Shown here: positions 40,801-46,347 of the stretch, one piece after another
How positions within the stretch are numbered: the first letter of the stretch is position 1
Layout: each line of letters opens with the position of its first letter
Assembly (NCBI GenBank): GCA_039802005.1
Contig: JBDRVV010000022.1
Span: 1-46,347, forward strand
DNA length: 46,347 nucleotides
Reading direction: 5' to 3'
From: a candidate division WOR-3 bacterium
Lineage (GTDB): Bacteria > Hydrothermota > Tepidihabitantia > SM23-42 > JAOAFX01
Translations under genes and position numbers: made by a program
Notes under the pieces: generated by a model
Seen by the model: only the letters and a program-made list of their open reading frames with translations
Database searches by the model: none
Told to the model about the DNA's origin: nothing

Positions 40801-42708
40801 ATGAAAATGTTGATTCCTATCTTTTTAATGATAGGTTTTGTTAGCGCTGGCAACTGGCTGATTAATGGCGATTTTGAGGAAGCACTCAACTCGGGCTGGA
40901 CTTCAACCCAGAGTGGCTCATATATCTACATTGACCGTGCAACAACCTATGAACCGGACCCGGATTATGAAGTGCGTGTGGAAAAAGGCTCAGGCAGTGG
41001 GTTTGCAACACTTTCTCAGACTATTGATATTACGACACCGAGTGAATTTACTTTTTCTACAAAGGCAAAGTTATATGCATATGATAATAATGCAGATACT
41101 CTGACTTACGCTGCCGCAGCAATAAGAATAATTTACCGTAATGCCACGGGTGCACTTCTTGGAGAAACCAGAATTTGCCAGTTCACTGCACCCTGTCCCT
41201 GGCAAAACACTTCAACAATCCATCTAATAACAGTTAGCGATTCACTCTGGCATAATTATTCATTCAATCTCCAGACTGAACTTGGAAATCTTCCCGGCGT
41301 CAATCCAGCAAATGTGAAAAAGGTAGAAATTGCGCTCTATGATACAACTGCCCACACTTGTTGAGGGGCTTCACAATTGGCGAAGGTCTTCGCCGATGAT
41401 GTAAAATTGAATTATTCTGGAACACAGCTCTATCTTACCTTCATTAAGTCTAAAGTCTATGACCCGAGCGGAAATAATAATGGTAGATTAGACCCAGGAG
41501 AGACAGCAAATATCACTGCTTTTCTAAAAAATATTGGTGGTGCGAATTTTACAAATCTAAATTCTACACTCTCAACAACGAGTCCTTATATTACAGTCAC
41601 GGATAATTCTGGCTATTTTGGCACGATTCTTATTGACAGCACAAAGGAGAATATCTCTGACCCCTATGTTGTGAATGTCAGTGCCTCAACCCCGCAGGGA
41701 CATATTGCTCAATTCCGCTTGATAACAACCCAAGGGGCTTTTGTTGATACCTTTTTCTTTAGTCTCACGGTTGGTTCATATCATTATCTGGTCTGGAATC
41801 CTGACCCGACTGCCACGCCGGGACAGACAATGCATAATATCTTGACATCCCTCGGCTACAGTGGTCTATATTCAACAACACTGCCTACGACCGACCTCAG
41901 TGTGTATCGCGCAATTTTGGTTTGTGTGGGAATCTACCCTAATAATTATGTAATTGGTGCATCAAGCCCCGAGGCAACAGCACTCGTCAACTATGTCAAT
42001 AGCGGTGGCAGACTCTATCTTGAGGGCGGTGACGTCTGGTATTATGACCCGTTGATAGGCGGCTATAACTTTTGCTCACTTTTTGGAATCAACGCAACTG
42101 CTGATGGAAGTTATAATTTAGGACCAATAGAAGGGCAGCCAGGAACATTTACAAACCAGATGTATTTTAATTATTCGGGTGAGAATAATTATATGGACTG
42201 GATTAGTCCGACTGGAACTGGTTCTTTCTTAATATTTAAAGATGTTGACCAGAGTTATGATTGTGGTGTTGCCCGCGATGCCGGAACATATAGGACTGTG
42301 GGAACTTCTTTTGAACTTGGTGCACTCGTAGATGGTGGGGGTGTCTCTACCCGTGCTGCCTTGCTTGACTCCATCCTCCATTTCTTCGGAATATTCCAAG
42401 TACCTGTTGAAGAGAATAAGCAAGAAGGGCTCCAAAAGATATCTTTCCAGGTAACACCGAATCCATTCCAGAATAACTGCGTGGTTAAATTCGAAATTCG
42501 AAATCCGAAATCCGAAATTTCACTCAAGATTTTTGATGCAACAGGACGGTTGATAAAATCATTTAACCATTTAACCAGTTACCAATTTAATAAAATCGTG
42601 TGGTCTGGTGACGATGAAATCGGCCGCAAGGTGCCCGCAGGTATTTATTTCGTGCGGTTGGAAACGGGCGGTCAAAAATATATTGAGAAGGTAATAAAGA
42701 TAGAATAG
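40801..42708 (+). CDS. Secreted multidomain selenoprotein with jelly-roll domain and Cys-Sec pair
   Basis: 635 aa with in-frame TGA at 41362-41364 read as Sec188. A signal peptide (MLIPIFLMIGFVSA) is followed by a CBM-like jelly-roll domain (NWLINGDFEEALNSGW; YDTTAHTCUGASQLAK; FADDVKL), in which the Sec follows a cysteine directly (TCUGA). Then come a CARDB-like module with a GNNNGRLDPGE loop, related to the one in the subtilase gene; a ThuA/glutaminase-like segment (LVWNPDPTATPGQ, VNYVNSGGRLYLEGGDVWYY); and a C-terminal sorting domain (FQVTPNPFQNNCVVKFEI, ISLKIFDATGRLIK). Start ATG 40801 has AAAGGGGG before it. It ends in TAG. A 6-bp GG-loop hairpin lies 20 nt after the UGA. Confidence 0.75.
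41379..41394 (+). promoter_or_regulatory. Bacterial SECIS-like hairpin, jelly-roll selenoprotein
   Basis: GGCGAA (41379-41384), loop GGTC, TTCGCC (41389-41394), a perfect 6-bp stem, loop beginning 20 nt after the UGA with GG. Confidence 0.72.
42487..42520 (+). repeat. Period-7 repeat, copy 2, inside a sorting domain
   Basis: Units near AAATTCG / AAATCCG repeat every 7 nt and are translated in frame as EIRNPKSEI between the first and second strands of the sorting domain. Related to 1-64 and 44808-44875. Confidence 0.75.
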
Positions 42709-42715
42709 TTAGAAA

Positions 42716-42747
42716 TCAGGAAGGGAGTATAAATACTCCCTTCCTGA
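42716..42747 (+). terminator. Terminator-like perfect inverted repeat
   Basis: TCAGGAAGGGAGTAT (42716-42730), AA, ATACTCCCTTCCTGA (42733-42747). A 15-bp perfect stem followed by AAAATCTTTT. It stands between two same-strand selenoprotein genes and may act on both strands. Confidence 0.75.
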
Positions 42748-42788
42748 AAATCTTTTATAATTGGACTTAAGTCTAAAAAGGGGGTTTT

Positions 42789-45077
42789 ATGGGCAGTAAG
42801 AAACTTATCTGGATTGTTTTAATTGTCGCCACTGCATCATTTGCCCAGTGGCAGACAATAGGTCCCTATGGTGGTTATGTCCGCTCAGTGGTTGTATCAC
42901 AAACCAATGACAATATTGTCTATGCTGCATCTTATGCTAATCCCACTGTAGTTGCAAAATCCACAAATGGTGGTTCAACCTGGACCACAGTTGGTTCAAT
43001 ACCAAATCAGGCATATTGTATGGCAATAGACCCAACGAATGATAATAAACTATATGCGGGGAGTGGACATGTAATGTATCGTTCAACTGATGGCGGTGTG
43101 AATTGGCTATCAACTACTATGAACAATAAATATATCTACGGCATAGCGGTCCATCCAACAACGCCTACAACAATTTGCGCCGCGGGTATGAGTTATACAG
43201 GAACAAAATGGGGGCTTGCATTTTTCAAAAGCACAGATTCCGGTGTAAACTGGACAACCACTGTAATGGATACTTCAGGCTCTTCAAACTATGGATATTG
43301 TCTCGCAATTGACCGTACGAATCCCAATACGATTTATGTGGGTGGCTATTCTTATACCACATCTTACATACCCAGAATTTACAAATCCACAAATGGAGGC
43401 ACTAACTGGATAGATGTGTCTACTGATACAGTATTTCAGAACGCTTATTATATTTACTCTATGGCTGTTCATCCAACGAATTCTAACATAGTCTATGCTG
43501 GTACTTATTTAAAAGGTATTATGCGTTCAACCAATGGCGGAAATTCCTGGACAAAAGTTTCTACTAATTACTACAACTATAGTATGGCAACGAGTATAGC
43601 ATCACCTGATATCGCTTACTCTGGTTGTTATGGTGAGGTTTACAAAACGACAAATGCCGGCTTGTCCTGGACATCTGTAAGCTCGGGTTTGAGTGGAACT
43701 TCCTTCTATGGCCTTGCCGCAAGTGCACAGAATGCTTCTAATGTATATGCTGGAAATAACAAAGGTATGTTTAAGACAACAACCGGCGGGACTTCCTGGG
43801 TAAGTATCAATAACAATTTGAATATGGGTTCTATCCTTTCTTTTGCAAATGCGCCTTCTTCACCTTCAACGATCTATACTTCCTTTGCTGAAGTTGGTGT
43901 ATATAAAACAACAAATTCAGGAACAGATTGGATTCAATTGCCGACACCGGTTGGCTGCGGAAATATCTGTGAATTTGCGGTTGCGTATAACAATCCTAAT
44001 ATCATATATGCCTTAGAAGGAAGTGGTTGAGGGAATGCCGAGCTCTACAAGAGCACAGACGGCGGGTCCGTCTGGTCAAATGCCCTTGATGCATTTTATA
44101 CCGATGGCGGGGCAATGGCAATTGATCCGAATAATAGTTCAATCCTTTATACCGGTGGCTATATATACAATGGTTCAACTTATGTAATGGCAGTCTCAAA
44201 ATCAACCGATGGTGGAACAACATGGGAAAGGGATACACTAACAACAGATTATTCTATGTGTTATGCACTCGCGATAGATAGAAGTAATTCTAATGTTGTT
44301 TATGCCGGCGGCTATAATGGTTATCTTTTCAAAACAACCAATGGTGGTGTTAACTGGACTCTTTCTAATACTGGATTGAGTGGAACAGTCTATGATATTA
44401 AGGTCGCTTCAACCAAGGCAAACACAGTCTATGCGGGAACCTCTTCGGGTGTTTACAAATCAACAAATGCGGGTGCCAGTTGGACAAGTACAGGTTTATC
44501 ACAAAATGTTCAGGCAGTCTTGATAAATCCTTCAAATGAAAACGAAATATATGCCGCAACAAGTAATGGTATCTACAAGAGCACTACTGGCGGTGGTGGA
44601 TGGACATTGATGAATACTGGACTATTAAATACAAATACAACTTCTTTAGGAATTTACCCAAATAACTGGTTGTTCTGCGGAACAAATGGCACAGGAATGT
44701 ATCGATGGAATATACAAGTTGGCGCGGAAGAATTTGAGGAGATTGGGAAGAGTATCTCCTTACAGATCACACCAAATCCATTCAGGAACTACTGCGTAGT
44801 TAAGTTCCAAATCCCAAGCACCAAATCCCGAATTCCAAACAAATACGCAATCCGCAATCCGAAATCCGAAATTTCTTTGAGGATCTATGATATTTCGGGT
44901 CGCGTTGTTAAGTCATTTAATCTTGAATCAGGTATCTTGAATCATGAATCCAGTATCACCTGGTTTGGCGATGATAATGAAGGTCATAAGGTTCCTACGG
45001 GTATCTACTTTGTAAAACTTGATTCTGGTGAGTCCACTAAAATTGAGAAAGTAATTCTACTTAAAGGAAACAATTAG
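42789..45077 (+). CDS. Secreted beta-propeller (BNR/sortilin-like repeat) selenoprotein with T9SS sorting domain
   Basis: 762 aa with in-frame TGA at 44028-44030 read as Sec414 in LEGSGUGNAELYKSTDGGS. Signal peptide (LIWIVLIVATASFA). About ten repeats of the form VYAG...GVYKSTNGG.SW give a beta-propeller of the sortilin/BNR type, as in many secreted proteins. The frame stays open before and after the UGA, and the repeats keep their phase, which supports readthrough. The end is a sorting domain (LQITPNPFRNYCVVKFQI; ISLRIYDISGRVVK) with a period-7 insert. The UGA could alternatively be a mutated GGA (Gly). The SECIS-like hairpin is somewhat farther away (32 nt) than for the other genes. Confidence 0.65.
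44056..44074 (+). promoter_or_regulatory. Bacterial SECIS-like hairpin, beta-propeller gene
   Basis: CAGACGG (44056-44062), loop CGGGT, CCGTCTG (44068-44074), a perfect 7-bp stem. The loop begins 32 nt after the UGA, near the upper end of accepted distances, with G in second position. A smaller GCTCT-ACA-AGAGC stem lies between them (44042-44054). Confidence 0.5.
44808..44875 (+). repeat. Period-7 repeat, copy 3, inside a sorting domain
   Basis: Units such as AAATCCC, AAATACG, CAATCCG and AAATCCG repeat every 7 nt, translated in frame as residues ending AIRNPKSEI. It lies at the same point of the sorting domain as copy 2, only longer. Confidence 0.72.
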
Positions 45078-45081
45078 TTAT

Positions 45082-45109
45082 TGACATAAACTAAAAAACA
45101 AGTAAAATT
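45082..45109 (+). promoter_or_regulatory. Promoter of the second UxxC selenoprotein gene
   Basis: TTGACA (45082-45087), 16-nt spacer, TAAAAT (45104-45109), with GAAAGGGGG before ATG 45128. Confidence 0.75.
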
Positions 45110-45127
45110 ATAGTGAAAGGGGGTTTC

Positions 45128-46126
45128 ATGTCAAAATACTTATTAATATTGCTGGGCATTTCGCTGCTCGGTTTTTCTGCCCAGCGGGTGGTTTTGTGTG
45201 AAGAGTTTTATCAGGAGAGCTGATCCTCCTGTGTTGCTGCCAGCGGTACGCTGGACAATATCTGTGTGCAATATCCCACACGCATTGCCGCAATTGAGAT
45301 GCATCTAAATAGCAGCTATCCGTTATATTGTCCAGAGGCATATGCCCGGATGCAATACTACCCAAGTTCAAATTGGTATACGCCCAACCTTATTCTTGAT
45401 GGCACGCCAAAAGGGAGCGGTTATACATCCTGGCAATCATACATTGTTACACGGATGAATCAACCTGCACCGATGCGTATCTCAATGTGGGGGACTTATG
45501 GCTCTGGTTCTGGCACAATCTATGCCCGATTTCGTAATGATTCAACAGCATCAGTCACTGCCTATGTATATTTTGTTATCACTGAAGATAGTATCTATTA
45601 TGTTACACCCTATGGTGACCAGTGGCATAATCATGTTGCACGCGATTATGTCCCAAACCAGATCGGCCAACAAGTGACAATTCCAGCGGGTGATTCAGTA
45701 ACGGTCTCGCAAAATTTCACAATCCAATCAGGCTGGAATGTCAATCGCTGCAACATTGTAACCTGGATACAGAATAATTCAACACGCGAAGTGTATCAGG
45801 CGGGATTTATTAAGGTAACCAACCTCACAGTAGTTGAAGAATTTAATAATGAAAATGTAGTATCAAAAATCTCTCCCACCCCGAATCCCTGTGTAAATGG
45901 AACGAGCTTTCAGTTTAACATCAATAAGGGTGTTGAATGGAAGATTGTGATTTTTGATGCTCTTGGTCGCGAGATGAAAAGGATTGAAGGAAATGGCACG
46001 GGTAAAACTCAAACTGTAGAATGGAATCTTCTGGATAATAATAACAATCGTGTTAAATCTGGTGTTTATTTCTACAGACTAATCAGTTCGGAACTGAATG
46101 CGAATGGAAAGATTGTAGTAAGGTAA
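45128..46126 (+). CDS. Omp28/thioredoxin-like secreted selenoprotein (UxxC), copy 2
   Basis: 332 aa with in-frame TGA at 45221-45223 read as Sec32. A signal peptide (YLLILLGISLLGFSA) is followed by VVLCEEFYQESUSSCVAASG: Sec32 and C35 form the UxxC motif. WYTPNLILDG supplies the expected cis-proline segment of a thioredoxin fold around residue 86, and a beta-sandwich (YVYFVITEDSIYYV) follows. The end is a T9SS sorting domain (PTPNPCVNGTSFQFNI; KIVIFDALGREMKR). Paralogue of the gene at 39708; the two share AASG after the motif, RVA(I)AI..H and the ITEDS strand. It ends in TAA. A finder ignoring UGA would start at 45266 and miss the active site. Confidence 0.87.
45240..45254 (+). promoter_or_regulatory. 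Bacterial SECIS-like hairpin, UxxC copy 2
   Basis: CCAGC (45240-45244), loop GGTAC, GCTGG (45250-45254). The loop begins 21 nt after the UGA, the same distance as in copy 1. Confidence 0.72.
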
Positions 46127-46145
46127 AGCTGAAAAAATATTATTA

Positions 46146-46340
46146 AATCCCCCTTAATCCCCCTTTTTTAAAGGGGGAGAGTGGGGGATTGCTCCTTCTC
46201 CCTTCTTTTAGAGGGAGACAGAGATGACAATTTGCGTCTATCACCTTTTATAGGAACTACTCTATCCCCCTTTTCTAAAGGGGGACATAGGGTGATTACT
46301 CCTTCTCCTTTTTAAAGGGGAATAGAAGGGGATTATTAGA
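46146..46340. repeat. Cluster of CCCCCTT/AAGGGGG palindromic repeats at the right edge
   Basis: No gene. Several hairpins follow each other: AATCCCCC (46146-46153) with GGGGGATT, enclosing CCCCCTT/AAGGGGG; then CTCCCTT-CTTTT-AGAGGGAG; then TATCCCCCTTTTCTAAAGGGGGACATA-like (46263-46289, shown as TATCCCCCTTTT and AAAGGGGGACATA). The motif CTCCTTCTCC occurs twice in nearly the same context. Dispersed repeats of this type are common in bacterial intergenic DNA; the first hairpin may also serve as terminator for the upstream gene. Confidence 0.7.
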
Positions 46341-46347
46341 AAAATAA

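Noticed and set aside
39816-44030. UGA read as Trp or Gly (altered genetic code)
   Set aside because: Many genes in the window use TGA as their normal stop (plsX, smpB, amidase, both PASTA genes, gcvPB). SelD and the UxxC motifs point to Sec, and TGG and GGA codons are used normally.
42487-44875. Period-7 repeats as a CRISPR array
   Set aside because: Unit is 7 nt without distinct spacers, lies inside coding sequence and is translated in frame.

Overview
The window is AT-rich bacterial DNA from a diderm (Gram-negative-type) anaerobe-like lineage. Many secreted proteins end in a type IX secretion (T9SS) C-terminal sorting domain. Lipoproteins with lipoboxes, a TatA, diaminopimelate synthesis and a murein amidase and transglycosylase are also present. 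The mix fits an uncultured member of the FCB/WOR-3 (Stahlbacteria) neighbourhood, but that placement is an inference from gene style, not a measured phylogeny. UGA is an ordinary stop for many genes (plsX, smpB, both PASTA genes), so the code is standard with selenocysteine (Sec) recoding.

Layout. 1-1570: remnant of an RHS/YD-repeat gene with a metallopeptidase-like C-terminus, broken by a small palindromic insertion, followed by a small lipoprotein gene. 1831-5488: lysA, aspartate kinase and diaminopimelate dehydrogenase operon behind a probable lysine attenuator. 5579-9300: a DUF6485-like small Cys-rich protein, gcvPB, a small conserved protein and a MutL-like ASKHA ATPase. 9316-15948: housekeeping run rpmF-plsX-fabH, smpB, amidase, murI, rph, rluD. 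serS lies on the minus strand. 17336-18408: selD, itself with an in-frame UGA. 18426-23536: ndk, a TPR-lytic transglycosylase lipoprotein, a DUF2007-like protein, and an unknown lipoprotein, membrane protein and FecR-like set. 23544-26228 (minus): a large T9SS-type secreted protein. 26412-29630: a DUF2330-like protein, an ornithine-decarboxylase-type enzyme and a deoxyhypusine-synthase-like enzyme. 29636-30126: tRNA operon Arg-Lys-His on the minus strand. 30254-34012: tatA, tRNA-Ser, two PASTA proteins, rpe, ffh. 34106-46126: secreted proteins, namely a serine hydrolase, a subtilase and four genes each interrupted by a single in-frame UGA.

The most striking content is selenium biology. Five genes (selD, two Omp28/thioredoxin-like proteins with a UxxC motif, a jelly-roll protein with a Cys-Sec pair, and a beta-propeller protein) read through one in-frame UGA. 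Each UGA is followed at 17-32 nt by a hairpin whose apical loop carries G in its first two positions, as bacterial SECIS elements do. Four of the five are exported proteins with T9SS-type C-termini, clustered in about 6.4 kb.

A second theme is transcription. Promoters are very regular: TTGACW, 16-17 nt spacer, TATAAT or TATACT. For smpB, ndk, serS, the DUF6485-like gene, the DUF2330-like gene and one lipoprotein gene, the ATG follows the -10 box by only 5-7 nt, implying leaderless mRNAs. The lysine leader peptide has the same layout. Short repeats (a period-7 element in three genes, a 10-bp-stem palindrome, a duplicated 30-mer between tRNAs, and CCCCCTT/AAGGGGG hairpins at the right end) have invaded both coding and spacer DNA.
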